64,000 nt of DNA from Klebsormidium nitens (lineage: Eukaryota; Streptophyta; Klebsormidiophyceae; Klebsormidiales; Klebsormidiaceae). This document shows, in pieces, positions 1-12,100 of this stretch (position 1 is its first letter; every line of letters starts with the position of its first letter). Position numbers and translations under genes: made by a program. The notes under the pieces were generated by a model that saw only the letters and a list, made by a program, of their open reading frames with translations, made no database searches and was not told the DNA's origin. The DNA lies in assembly GCA_000708835.1 (NCBI GenBank), contig DF236997.1, positions 72,736 through 136,735 on the forward strand, written 5' to 3'.

Positions 1-2204
1 AGGCCTTCGCCAATGCTGATGGAGACTTTCTGATTGTTCCTCAGCAAGGACGTAAGTATCCCTGATGAGTAGCTGTCGACAGTCATTCATCACTTCACCG
101 GTCCAGTTTTGACTGTCAATTGTTGGTCGGAAGAGATTGTATGATACCCGGGACCTGAGTCGGCATTCGCTTGATATTGAGGATGTAAGGTACTGCATAA
201 CGAATCTTCGGGTGCTGACTGATCCATCATTGCAGGATTACACGTCAGCACCGAGTTTGGTCTTCTTCAAGTTGCCCCAGGCGAGATTGTCGTGATCCAG
301 CATGGCATGCGCTTCTCTGTCGGGCTGCCTGATGGCCCGTCCAGGGGCTACGTGTGCGAGGTCTTTGGGGATCACTTCAGGCTACCAGATCTGGGACCCA
401 TTGGTGAGTGGCCTCATCTTCTCGGCTTATGGTATCAGCAGCTGCCCTCGACCTACTCCGTTTTGGAAAGTTGTCAATGCCTTGTACCCTCCGAAACCGT
501 AGCCCCTTGTGGAAGTAGACTGGACGAGGTTCGACCTTCTTCTGCCTGAAGCTCGTTCTGCAGCAAGGCAAGCGGCCGACCCGACCAAGTCAAGACTCCT
601 TACGATACAATGTGAGCCGTTTGAAATGACATGAGAGCTTGGGTCGAAAAGTAAGTCAGGGTCTTGGTTTTCAGAATACGTGAAAGCTGTTCAAGGCAGA
701 TATAATGGCCGCATGATAGGAAAGTCAACACCATCCCTGGGCCACGTTTGCAGGCGCCAATGGGCTGGCCAACCCCCGGGACTTCCAGACTCCCGTGGCC
801 TGGTTCGATGACTCGGAGCACGCGGGCTATGTGGTGGTGCACAAGTTCGAGGGGCTGCTCTTTCAAGCCAAGCAGGACTTCTCGCCCTTCAACGTCGTCG
901 CCTGGCATGGCAACTACGCGCCCTACAAGGTGAGGATGCGGGTGGAACGTTCCTCTTTTGCGAGATCCAAGGCTCGTGCCTCTTCCACAGATGGTGGGAC
1001 GCAGTATGCAGCTTGCAGGGTACCGTGGTTACCTTCTCCGTGTGTGTGCTCCAGATGGTTTGATCACACTCGTTCCGTGTTGCAGTACAACCTGGCGAAG
1101 TTCTGCCCCGTCAATGCGGTCGCCTTTGACCACATGGATCCCTCCATCTTCACAGGTACGTTAGTGTCCATAAGCGCTGCCTTGGCTGCGCTTCAACGGC
1201 CACTCAATATTCCCTGGTGAAGCACAAGTTTCTCTTTTAACGGTATGCAAATCCAGCGAGTCGGCAATGTTCAACATCGCATCACTCGACCGGTAGAATC
1301 GGATCTGGCCGCCTTGGCTTCTTTTGGTGCTGGTCCAAGTTTGTTCGTTTCCTCGTCGCAGTGCTGACCTGTCCGACCACCAAGCCTGGCACAGCGGCTG
1401 TCGACTTTGTGGTCTTCCCCCCCCGCTGGTCGGTGGCTGAGAACACGTTCCGTCCTCCGTACTTCCATCGAAACTGCATGAACGAGTTCATGGGGCTGGT
1501 CCGGGGCCGGTATGAGGTACGCACACGGACCGTCTGCATGTGCAAGTTCTAGTGCATAGCGCGGCAGGTAGGCTTTCTTTTCAAAGGTCACGTAATCGAC
1601 GCGGTATGCTTTTGAAGACGGTGTTCTATCCGTTTCAATGACCGTGTCTGGAATTCGCTTGTCTTGATTGGTCCAAGGGACTACTTGATGCACGTCCATG
1701 ATTGCCGATAGCCACGGGTCGTTTCCACGTTGAGCGCAGACACCTGACACCAATGTTGCCGACCCTCTCGGTGCAGGCCAAAGCTGCTGGCTTCGTTCCT
1801 GGCGGGGGAAGTCTCCACGTTTGCATGACACCTCACGGCCCAGATACGTCCACGTACGAGGTGAGCAACTGTTTACGATCGCCTTTTGGTTCGTCGCCTG
1901 CTTAGACGCCTATTGAGCAGCTTGTAGACTTAGGCAAGGTAATTTCGAATGTCTCTTCCAAGGACTGACAATCTCGCGTCGGCTTTGTCTTGTGCAGAAG
2001 GCGGTGGCTGACGAAGGGCCAAATCAGCCGGAAAAGCTGCCAGACGATACTCTTGCCTTCATGTTCGAGTCGTCGTTCACGCCCCGCATTACTTGGACCG
2101 CTCTCAAATCGCCAAAGCTCGATCACGACTATTACAAGTGTTGGCTTGGGTTACGGAGTCACTTTGATCGAAGCAAGCCGGAGGGCTCAAAGTGGTATCA
2201 ATGA
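1..2204 (+). CDS. HGO: Homogentisate 1,2-dioxygenase, C-terminal 302 residues (5' end outside window)
   Basis: Opens the aromatic ring of homogentisate to maleylacetoacetate in tyrosine catabolism; in plants homogentisate is also the tocopherol precursor. Seven exons can be joined in frame: 1-51, 236-403, 754-929, 1086-1155, 1362-1516, 1777-1860 and 1998-2204 (TGA). Introns start GTAAGT, GTGAGT, GTGAGG, GTACGT or similar and end CAG. The reading starts inside the conserved [16 protein letters not shown] block. The three iron ligands expected in this family are all present: the His of RPPYFHRN, the Glu of MNEF, and the His of TPHGPD. The C-terminus (HKCW-type motif read here as YYKCWLGL) matches the family's usual end. 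The protein is full to its C-terminus; roughly one third of the usual 430-450 residues lies upstream of the window. TGTAAAT motifs about 65 and 90 bases after the stop could be the polyadenylation signal. The product assignment is secure. Confidence 0.97.
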
Positions 2205-4079
2205 TTGAGTCGAATATTGTGCGACTGTGATCTTGTGCGGATAGGGCTGAGTCGGTTGCCGGACAGCGTTGTAAATATATAGACGTAACAGCTGTAAATA
2301 GCAGGCTTCGCTATGAAGCGACCCTTCAACCAAGCTTAGTTCGTTGTGTAGGAGGTGCGGGGGCAGGCACGGACCTTATGGAGCCAGCGTGCCTCTGTCG
2401 AGTTGGCTTGTGAGGAGAGGAGCGCCTCAACCGTACGAATGTTTGATTTGTTATCTAGCTTCCAAACAAAGGATTGTTCCCGTACATACCAAGCCTGGAA
2501 CCTTGGAAGCGTGTCACGTTGGGATAAAACGTGCTCAGCTTATATACTTTGAACTCGCAAGGTCCGAGTGATTCCCATCTGATTGGTTGCATGCCGGTTG
2601 CTCAGCCCAATGCTTAAAGATATGTCCACGCCGTGCACAACCTGTACCCCTCTTCACCCTTTCTTCCTTCCAAAAGCTCCAGCTTAAAGCTTCCTGCCAG
2701 CATCATTGTGGAAAGTTTTCCTTTCGATCAGCTTGCTGGAAGTAATAGTTGAGCCAACGTCAACTGGCTTCGTGACGCGGTCCTGCATGGAGGAACCATG
2801 GTGCCCGGCCAACAGTCATGAGCATTAGGCATTGAGCATGATGATATGAATCAAGTCATGTTTCTCGCTTGAGAAGGATTAAAGGCATGCATGTGTTTGT
2901 GATATGTGGGGGGGTCCGTCCTACATGTGCACGCGACGTACGTGACGGGTAGACCTGCGGTCACCTAACGCCCAGGCGTAAAATCATGTCGAATGCATCA
3001 GGTTTCATCAACAGCTGTTCGATCAACATTTATACCGGCGGGCCCTCGATCATTTAACCACCCACATGCTCTTGAGGCATCATACCGCGAATCGTATAGG
3101 TATATGAAAGAGGATTTGCAAAATGAGTCCGGCCTGCATATGCATCACGAGGATTGCTTCAAGCGATGGCTGCCAGCCTTGACTCCCGTAGTAGTCAGTG
3201 CTGCATTTTGTCTTCGATCGACAAGGAATGCTGCTAGGCGCGTAAGATCTTGGCACAGAGTACGATATGATGCCCCAACATTTTTGGTCAATCAACATTT
3301 TCACACTGTGTCCGAAGTCGGTTGGCAACACAAGACGAATGGCAGAGCCTCTTGCAGACTAACTAGTATTGTCTGTTAGTGTACCCTGCAATGCACGGCC
3401 GCCCGGCAAAACAAACAACATTCTGGAGTTCGCGGATTCGATTTCTTAGAGTCTACGACTGCGTAATTCCCTCGGTTCGATTTATCAGAGTCTATGACTG
3501 CGTAGCATCTCGCTCTTGGTCCGACTGGTTTATGAAGCACAGATTAGCGTGCAGGCTGCAAGCCACATAGGTAAAGTGCCCTTTCTACATGCTCCTCTTG
3601 CGAAGCAGTGTTGGAGTTGCTTTTGCCTGACCGGCCCTCCATCTCTTCGGGACTGGAAATAGCTAGCAGCAGCATAGCTGCCTAAAGCGTGACTAGGAAG
3701 TGTTTGAACGTCTTCGTTCATCCTTTTCAGATTTCGAGTGACCCTGGCAGCGTCACCTAATTTCAAATGTTCTGAACAGCTGGCAATAAACTGTCCCCGC
3801 AAAGAGACCGGACAGGACGAGACTCTGCGTTAGATGAAGAAGCGCATCCTCGGATCCGCCCGCATGGCCTGGTAAATAGCCACCACCTGCGGAGACGTCA
3901 CAAGCTCACACATGTGCTGATTGGTTGAAATAAATCCGCAAGTTCCACTCAGTGCCAGGATACCAGTTTGGTTCGCTTTCAAGAGTGAACAATGACCCCG
4001 CCAAACAATGACAACAGGAGATCCCGTCCGTTGCCTATCCTTACCTGGTCTGATGAGGTGCACATGATGGGACCAATCT
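2205..4079. other. Downstream region of the dioxygenase gene; no gene recognised
   Basis: Holds the 3' untranslated region of the homogentisate dioxygenase gene and then AT-richer sequence. Open frames here (for example 2993-3379 on +) show no family motif and no splice-joined coding pattern. A short tandem duplication lies at 3437-3504. Confidence 0.5.
3437..3504. repeat. Imperfect tandem duplication, 39-bp spacing
   Basis: Two 29-base copies starting TTCGATTT and ending GACTGCGTA begin at 3437 and 3476. They differ at a few positions, suggesting an old local duplication. Confidence 0.75.
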
Positions 4080-5700
4080 TCACAGATATATACTTGCCCT
4101 TTTCAGAGTACCGTTGGACGACGCGTTCCTGCACATTGCGGACGAAGCAGTGAGGTTTGAAGACATAAGCAGTCTTTTTAAACGTTCTGACCTGTTCTCT
4201 GGGGACCTGACCTGTTTTCTGGGGACAAACCAGGGCAGGAAGACTGACATCACAACAAGCACATCAACCCAGCTTATCCATGAGTTGCACGTTTGATAAG
4301 GTATGGCCAATTTGCGAGCGAAAGCTAGAAGTTTGAAATCTGCTCGAAGAGACACCGACCATCTTCACAGAGGGTTCAAACATGACACCCTTCCGAGCAC
4401 ATAGACAAGACCGACAGGCTCAAGCCTGTACCTCATCCCTTCAGCCTCTGAGTGCGCTCACCTCAGGCAAAGTCCCGATGATGGACTCAACAGCAGTCAC
4501 CATGGACCTCGCAAAATCGTCATCCCCTGTACCTATTGAGGTGAAAAACCGTGGTGTTGGATATTCATGGACCTGCAGGCAGAGATTGACTCCGTAACTC
4601 AAGATAGAACACTTCAAAAAGGGCATCAAGATACAGGTGGCAGCTCCACCAGAGCTTGGGCGCCCAAAATCTCAAGACATCAAAGTTCTGAAGCATTGGG
4701 TTAGCCAGCATCAGTTTCTAAGTCTGATAGCCACTGTACGACTGGTAGGATCTGCTGGAGTGTCGTGGGGCCCGAAGGCTGGAGCAACTGCCCAGATATG
4801 AAGCAGAACTAGGCAGGAAAGTTGCCTCTCATGGAGCTCAAGCAGATGATCAGCTGATGCACATCAAGATTGCCTTTGACTCCATTCCAGCATGCTTTGA
4901 AGCTTCTGTCAAAGCCGAGTGGGCAGGACAAAATCAACAGGGAAGAGGAACTCAACACTGTGTTAAAACCAGTGTCCATGCCAAACACAGCAAGAAAATA
5001 ACTCACAGAACCTTACTTTTGCATCCAGCCTTCGCCATTCCTCATCCGGAGCTGCGCCCCCCAGAACAGGTATCGAATTTTCCCCCAATTTTCCCGTCGA
5101 GGACGCGTTGCCTGCAAGAAACCAATCATTGCTTTGAAGCCTTGTTTGAGAGGTCGCTAGGCCTGGGTCACGAAGCTGAGACCAATGGTTTCAAAGGAGT
5201 CCAGATCGCTATGAGAAAGGGCTTTGGCTTGGAGGAAGACCCATCCTACCAAGCACCAAAAAGGCAAGGGTCAAGATTGACCCAGAATCCCTACTTCAAC
5301 TCTTTCCCCCTGGCTTTGACTTTTTAGGAGGTGAACTTCCCACAAAGCAAAAGTGTGGAGCGGCTTCTGGCCCCCAACTCCCTGCGGCATGATTATCTGA
5401 TGACACTGGCCGTCAAGCCCCTGATTTGAGATACAGCGTACAGCTGAAAGCTCCTGCAAATGTTGCTTCATGAGAACGCATGAATGTCCTCTAACCTCAG
5501 AGACTTTTACAGGAAGCTTGTTTCCCACCAAAGTCTCCGGAAATAGGAAAGATATGTTGGGTTCGGAGGTCTACCCGTGTTCTCTTTTGAGGCAGCATTC
5601 TGCAATCTCTTCCAAGGAGGCTCCGGCTTATCGTCACTGCCGTGGACGGCTCGAACACCAGACCGCTGGACTCCGTGACCTTTCCGCCTGCAGCAGCTAG
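4080..5700. pseudogene. Coding-like fragments, possible decayed or unrecognised gene
   Basis: Several stretches look coding in composition but sit in different frames with stops between them. On + they include 4857-5327 and the runs around 5220-5390 and 5550-5670; on - there are frames at 4441-4629, 5271-5531 and 5507-5860. One + fragment reads KKARVKIDPESLLQLFPPGF and another GGLPVFSFEAAFCNLFQGG. No protein family was recognised and I could not assemble exons with consistent phase. It could be a pseudogene, a worn transposable element or a fast-evolving multi-exon gene. The strand is uncertain. A minus-strand gene here would complete the alternating layout of the window. Confidence 0.3.
4187..4226. 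repeat. Direct tandem repeat, 20 bp x 2
   Basis: Two adjacent 20-base copies (CTGACCTGTTCTCTGGGGAC and one-base variant) at 4187-4206 and 4207-4226. Near-identity suggests a recent slippage duplication. Confidence 0.9.
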
Positions 5701-6526
5701 GCAGCCAACTCACACTACCTGACAGAGCACGGTTTTGCTGAGGTGTGTGTAGTGTGTGACCTAGGCAATGTTGCAAGTAAGCGCTGCTAGCGGCACGAAT
5801 AGCAGATGTAGAAGCCATGACTGAGAGTTCATAGAACGACTTTCCACGATGCACCACCAACTTTGGTGCAGGTTCTGCTCACGTCTGCTCACGACTCCAG
5901 CGTTGGCGCAGGTGGGCATGCACAGCTTGCAGCTACCTAGCATCAAGGCGATCCCTCCAGTTGTTCGGTAAAATTATATGGACCTTGAAGTCTTGGTTTT
6001 GAATGAGTTTGTACATTGTCATTAGATATTTCAGAAGTCGAAAGATCGTCGTTCCTGCCGTGGGTTTGCCTGACCGGTTTGTGCTTCGACGGCCGACGTT
6101 GCGGTGTCCGATTCTGTATGTGAGAAGGCCTTGTTACTGTAGATGTAGACTTTGCCTATAATACTCTGCCGATACACCTACCGTACTTCGACCGCCTCTT
6201 GCCATTGGCCCTAGACTCGAGTGTCAAGAGTCAAGAGTCAAGACAGCTAGGACCTAGGTCACAGGACGTACCATGGACTTTCGCCCTGGGCAGAGTTGGG
6301 AGAGAAACAGTTGAAAGGGGCGCCAACGGTGACCTACCATTGGACCAACACAAGGCTAGAAGTGCACAGAAGTTGCAGACAGTGAAAGAGAAGCACGGCA
6401 CGCAACCTGGGTCTCGTAGAGGTTTGCAATTTACTGTTCGACTTGCCTCAACGATTGAGTTTCTGTGATCTGGAGGAGGTTGTACCCTGCTCGACAACAA
6501 AATCTGCACCGTTACCATTTTTCAAT
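5701..6526. other. Region upstream of the zinc-knuckle gene
   Basis: Probably promoter and 5' untranslated region of the zinc-knuckle gene that starts at 6527. A 7-base tandem repeat TCAAGAG occurs three times at 6224-6244 (last copy TCAAGAC). No other gene seen. Confidence 0.4.
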
Positions 6527-7453
6527 ATGTCGTCAGCCAAGCAGAAAGAGCTGGAGTTGGCAGCAGCCAAGGCTGCTGAAATCTTGAAGGGGAAGAAGAC
6601 GGACACTGCAAATATGAGGGGGTCGGCGTTGCAACCCCCACCGGGGTCCCGCTTGCAGGCAACCAACGCCTATGGACAGAAAGATCCTGGTGCTGAAGTG
6701 AGCAGGTGGCAAGAGAGGAAGGAAGCCAAGGCCAACATGTATGCTATGAGCACAGAGCATGCTCCTGGGTTGGGAATCAGGAGAAAAGATACGAGGCCTG
6801 GTGCGGGGCAAGGCTCTCAGGTGTGCCAAAAGTGCCTGAAAGCAGGCCATTGGACATTTGAGTGTAAGAACGAGCGTGTTTATATAGCCCGCCCAACGAG
6901 AACACAGCAACTGAAGCATCCGAAGCTGCAGCAGAAGTTTTTGGACCCGGAAGAGTTGCCACCGGATGCAAGGGAAGCAGAAGCGGAGCAACGTGCTGAT
7001 GAGTCAAAGCAGGGGGCCAAGAGGGATAAAAAGAAGAGGGAAAGAGAGGAATCTACCACAACTTCCGAATCAGGAAGCAGCGAATCAGAGAGTGATGGAT
7101 CAGATGTCAGCAGCTCAGAGAGCGAAAGGGACAGGCGCAGGCGCAGGAAAAGGAGAGGTTCTGGCGGGAAGAGGCGGAGACGGGATACTAGCAGTAGTGA
7201 AGATGAGGAGACTGATTCTGAGGAGGATCGTAGAAGGAGGCGGAAGGGGCGAGCAAAGCATGATAAGAAGAGAGCTGACAGCGACAGTGAAGATCCCGAT
7301 GACAAGGATAGGAAGAAGAGGAGCGTTAGAAGGCGCAAAAAGGATATGAGTAGTAGTGACGAAAGCAGTGACCTAAGTGAGAGTGAGGGAACTGATAGTG
7401 AGGCAGACGACAGAAGAAGGAAACGGAGCAGTAAGCAGAAATCCAGGAAGTGA
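6527..7453 (+). CDS. ZCCHC10-like CCHC zinc-knuckle protein with charged serine-rich tail
   Basis: Uninterrupted 308-residue frame. The single zinc knuckle is C100-x2-C103-x4-H108-x4-C113 ([14 protein letters not shown]), followed by the [16 protein letters not shown] segment that is characteristic of ZCCHC10-type proteins. Residues 1-95 are polar with an Ala-rich start; residues 150-308 are a low-complexity tail of alternating Ser/Glu/Asp clusters and Arg/Lys runs, resembling RS-like tails of nuclear RNA-associated proteins. I chose the ATG at 6527; an in-frame ATG at 6443 would add 28 residues with no family support. Zinc-knuckle proteins usually bind RNA or single-stranded nucleic acid, and a nuclear RNA-processing role is an inference. 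CDS has no intron, unlike every other gene in the window. Convergent with ARP5. Confidence 0.85.
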   Translation: MSSAKQKELELAAAKAAEILKGKKTDTANMRGSALQPPPGSRLQATNAYGQKDPGAEVSRWQERKEAKANMYAMSTEHAPGLGIRRKDTRPGAGQGSQVCQKCLKAGHWTFECKNERVYIARPTRTQQLKHPKLQQKFLDPEELPPDAREAEAEQRADESKQGAKRDKKKREREESTTTSESGSSESESDGSDVSSSESERDRRRRRKRRGSGGKRRRRDTSSSEDEETDSEEDRRRRRKGRAKHDKKRADSDSEDPDDKDRKKRSVRRRKKDMSSSDESSDLSESEGTDSEADDRRRKRSSKQKSRK

Positions 7454-9176
7454 CATCGGGCGTGCTTTTGGTGAGTAGGCGCTGCTTGTCTGAATCATTA
7501 TTGCGTTTTCAGCTATTTTTACTCTCTTGAGGATTGGTTTGGACGTCATGCAAGCAGTTGTTGGAAAAGAAAGTGACTCTTTTTGCACTACTTTCTGCAG
7601 GGCCCATGGCTTTGTAAACCTGTTTGATGTGTTCGCATGAGTACTGGGGCACTCTAAGCTACTCATTCTAGATGTGCCCAATTTGACTATGCGTAGAATT
7701 TGGTGGCTCCTTGCTTTACGATGCCGGCAGATACTTGCGAGTACTTCTGTGCCAGCTTCGTCAGTAGGATCCGCACATTCTTTCGGTCTGTGGTTCTTGT
7801 TGCTTGATGGTGTATGTCCAATCATGGTACTTTAGTTGTCCTCTTACCCTCTCTGCCAAGGTTTTCGCATCCTCACACGACAGCGTCGCTTTTATGCAGC
7901 CCTCTATCAGATATTCATCTGGCTGAAATAGTGGGTGCTGTTCTCACTGATCCTTTTCTGGCAGAGTGGCTGGCGGAACTTTATCTGCAACTAAGTAGAC
8001 CTGTTTTTGATACTTGGTGCGGCATTTTGGGGTTTTTGGCGGGTTCACTTGTCATCATCTTAATAGTGCTCAAGCCGCTGTCTCTCATTACTCGCTTCCA
8101 GTTATTGAGAATCTTCCAAGTTCACGACTCATTTGCCCCAGCACAGCTGAGGTTTCCACTAGAGACTCAAGAGTCAGGATCATGCGCTGGGCATCGATGA
8201 TGGATGTCATGGAATGCCTCCCCCATCGCTTGACGTTCTTGTAGTGTTGAAAAGTCGCCATAACAAAAAGATGCAAGCTTCTCACTCGGTTGTGAAATCA
8301 AACTCAGCTCACAATCTGATGTTGCACAGCCACCTTTCAGGTGTTGAAGGTCGTGAAGCCATCGGGAACAGAGATCTAATTGTAGATTCGTAGATCGAGT
8401 TTCGCAGGTGTTTCTAGTGCCTCTGAGCGGCACTTGGGCTCAACAAGTTCAGAGCCGGCAAGGTCAAACGCTTTTAGCGACCGCGTTCTGCTATGCTTGT
8501 GACTGGACTGGTTTGTGGTAAAAGGTAGATTGAGGAAGGCGTCAGCTGTTGCCCAGGCAGTGGTGGCTCCTGAGAACTGGCTAGTCACATGAATGTTAGG
8601 CTTGCCTGCTTTCACAATCTTTCTCATGTACCTATACTCGTCCAGAGGAGATCCGTCGTCGATGGGCATTCAATCAATTCAACGCCCGTGCGCGTTGGAT
8701 CGGATCAATCAGAGGTTACCTTGCACTCACTGAGCTAGCTCAAGGATCTCTAGCGTAAGTAGAACTGATCAGGAGCACGCCATGTAAGATGTGCATGCTG
8801 TATGTGTGTGCGGATATCTTGCCATGCCGCTCTTTTTTCTATCGATTCTCATATATTCGACTCGGTCCATACACCTTTCAAATAATTTCTATACATGGAA
8901 GGGAACTTATCGAAGTCTTCCACTGCATCAATGTTTTCGATGTTAGAGCTAGCAAGAGCTCTACCTCGTCCGACGATCTTCATACAAGGCTGGCTATATA
9001 TGCTGCAAGGTGTGCGTATCATCAGGGTGTGTTTAATGCGTCGACTGGCCCCTTTTTGACAATATGTCACGAGGCCCTGCAAAATATCCAATAATGATAT
9101 GATGGCTTCATGCAGAGTCCAAAGTCCTGCAAGGTCAAGAACAGACTGAACGCATGCAACGCACGTGGACCTCATT
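7454..9176. other. Convergent intergenic region between zinc-knuckle gene and ARP5
   Basis: Contains the 3' untranslated regions of both flanking genes. A 97-codon minus-strand frame at 8376-8669 is listed separately; otherwise no gene seen. Confidence 0.5.
8376..8669 (-). CDS. Hypothetical small ORF, 97 codons
   Basis: ATG-initiated frame starting MPIDDGSPLDEYRYMRKI and ending at a TAG. Composition is balanced and protein-like, without low complexity. No signal peptide, membrane segment or known motif is visible and I do not recognise it. It lies in the tail-to-tail region downstream of ARP5 on the same strand, so it could be a small gene, a missed exon or chance. Confidence 0.2.
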   Translation of the reverse strand: MPIDDGSPLDEYRYMRKIVKAGKPNIHVTSQFSGATTAWATADAFLNLPFTTNQSSHKHSRTRSLKAFDLAGSELVEPKCRSEALETPAKLDLRIYN

Positions 9177-12100
9177 TCACCCAATGGAGTAATTAAGCTT
9201 GTAAGTTCGAAGCCAGTCCGGCCCTCGCTCCTCATATTCTGCTTTTGTGAATGTTTGCCGTGGATAATCTGCTGAGCATGAAAATTTGGCCGCGCCGTGC
9301 CATGCGTCGAGGGTGCAATCTGCAGCGCGCCAGATCTGAAGACAAAGTCGTACACAGGAATATTAGTAGGATATCTCCACAAACACGGTCTTGCAATCAT
9401 CAGGCCAGGGCTAACAGAGAAAGGTGCAAGGAAGGAAAGAAACAGTACGCCTGAGCAGACCGTTGACCAGTAGACAGAGTCGGCCCCACCTTCACCGGTG
9501 CTCCTAGCGGCCGGGCCCGCCTGTACTCTGCAGCTATTCGCACGTCTAACCCTGCAGGAAAGGAAGAGCTTTCCTTCTAACAAGACGAGTTAGCAATAGC
9601 AAACTTGGCAAGCAACGTCGTCCGCTAGCTTGTCTTCCCCTCGGCTACTTAAATCATTGAGCGAAAGCCTGACTCGGCCTGCGGAGAGTTGCAACGCCCA
9701 TCATGGGCTTACGTGGACGGAACACGAGTAGCATGAAAGTTGGAAGTCGCTTGCTGGGCCAACTGCAGGCACTCCGGAGCCTGACCTGGGTACGCCGTGT
9801 TTCCCCCAGTCAGAAAAATGCCCCCGTTGGCCACTCGCTCCCGCACCACGTCCGGCAGCCGCCTCAGCACGACGGCCAACAGCTCGCCCAGCCCGGCCTG
9901 CAGAGGGGGGATGGCAAGATAGGAATATAAATGGGAGGGCAGTACGCAAATGCTGCCGAGCACGGCCATGTCCGGAGGTGCATAGGTCGAGGCCGAAGCT
10001 CCAGATAACGACGGGACAAGGGCAAAGCAAGCGTCGCATAGGGAAACCAGGTCAGGCAGAAGGAGGTTGGGGCAGCAGGGCACGGGAGGGGCGATCGAAC
10101 CTGGCCCCCGATTCAAGTTGCAATTGTGCTCATGTGGATTCTTGAGCGCTTCCATCACCGATTTGCAGCCGTAGGACGGGGCAGGCACAGCTGAACCTCC
10201 GTTCAGGCGGTAAGGCATTATAGAGGGTGCAGTGTGTGACGCGGCCGCACCTGGTCGATGCCCACCATGGCCGGCTGAAAGACTATTTCGGGCGCGCGCA
10301 CCCGCTCCGTCCCCACCCGGATCTGGAAGTCCTCTGCTGTGGGTCGCCGAGGCAGCGGCGTGGACGCGGCCCCGTTGCCGGACGGGCCTGCGCACAAGTT
10401 AACCAAAATTGGAGACCATTCAACCGGACAAAGGCGCTTTTGACCATGTCCGTACACCTTCCTGCCCTGGGCTTTAAGCGGCTTGGCGATACAGTCTGTC
10501 ATTCGAAGCGAACAGGAGACCAGCGAGGTCAGGCACTCATCCACCCGGCAATCCGCCTCCGTCTGCCGCCGTGCACTGCTTCGAGATGGCAACACCACAG
10601 CCCATCCTCCAGCCCGGGCCTTCTTTTTGAAAGCAGACAAGGCGGCTGTTTGCTCACCCGGCTGGAAGGCGGGGTCGACCTGGTGCAGGCGCGCGGTGAG
10701 CTGCGCGAGCTCGGCCTCGTCGTCGTCGGCCTCGTCCGAGTCGGCGCCCTGCGACGGCGGCGCCATCTTGCGGTACAGCAGCCAGTCCGCGTCGTCCGCG
10801 CCGAACGTGTCCTCGCCCTTGCCCTTATCAAACGCGGCCGTCTGCACGCCAGTCCGTGAGAGGGGCGATGTGCAACAACACCAGCTGTCGTCACTGAGCT
10901 GCCAGGCCTGTCATTGCTCTCCCCGCCAGAAACACTCGCATAACGACAGTCGACGAAACCTGCTGTGCCTAACGTGATAGCTTCCTGATCGTAGTTTCTA
11001 AGAGGCAGTTGTGGAGTGTCCGCTGTTTGAAAGAGCACCGGAATGGCAAGTTCCAGAGGACCGCGCTTACCGCCAGCAGCCGCATTCGCTCCCGCTGCGC
11101 CGCGCTCAGCCGCTCCCCGCGCCCGGTGGCCCCTTTTCCGGTGACTGGCCCTGCTCCGTCCTCCGGCTCCTCTGACGCCCGTGACGTCCGCCGTCGCTTC
11201 CGCGCCTCCACCCGCTCGGCCAGCGCCTGCCGCTTGGCGCGCAGAGCCTCCGTGTAGCCCTCGGGATCCTCTCTGAAGAAACAGACGCGGAAAGTTTGGA
11301 CAACAAGGCGGCAAACCAGATAGGGGTCCTAAGAAGCGCCGTTTACGTCAGGACTAGGACTTTTCACCGAAGTCTCCACACCCGCAGACACGTTTCCAAC
11401 TTCACACGGCTCAGGCCGTTACTTCAATGGTGTACCAGAGGCGGTCGCCCTGACCTGTACTTGGTGTCCTCCTCCTCTTTCTCCTGCTCCCGCTTCTGCT
11501 GCTCCTCCGCCTTCTTCTGCCGGGCGCGCGCCCGCCCCTCCGCCATGTTTTTCTGAAACCGCTGCCGCTTCTTCTCCGCCAACTCGTCCAGGCCCAGCTG
11601 CTCGTCCGGCACCTGCGATCACAGTACACCCCATGATGGAACTCATTCCGGTTGGCAAGGGACAGTAGCAGGCGAGTCGATCGAAAAGGTTGCCCTGGAG
11701 AGGTTCGTCCCCAACGCATGCTCGAAGAACAGCAACAGCAAAGGCTCTGGCAATTGCCAGCGAAGCGCTCGCTCTGTGGGCGAAGGTACAGGATACCGCA
11801 CACGAGAAACGGACGGTCAATATGCTTGCCCACGGCCCGCGCACCTCGAGCAGCGGGAACACCATGTCGGCGGGGTCGTCGTCGTCCTTGGTGGGCGTGA
11901 CCTCCTCCCCGCGCAGGCGCCGCAGCGTGGCCTCGTGCTTGGCCAGGTACTCGCCCACCTCCACGCGGCTCTGGTACCCCGTCTGCTGCAGGAACGCGCG
12001 AGCGCGCGCCTCGGAGGCGCCCTCCGTCACTGCCAGCAGGTGCTCCAGGCCCGCCACGTCCGACTCCAGGCCTGTGATCTGAAGGGGACGGGGATTGACG

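Noticed and set aside
6880-7338. 152-codon minus-strand Leu/Ser-rich frame
   Set aside because: Antisense shadow of the Ser/Arg/Glu-rich tail of the zinc-knuckle gene.
8849-9583. 244-codon minus-strand open frame
   Set aside because: It overlaps the last two ARP5 exons in another frame; the ARP5 exons at 9490-9551 and 9177-9335 explain the openness.
9709-9785. Read-through of ARP5 exon 11 to a TAA at 9709, which would truncate the actin fold
   Set aside because: A GTCAGG donor at 9785 joins in phase to two further exons that restore the family C-terminus.
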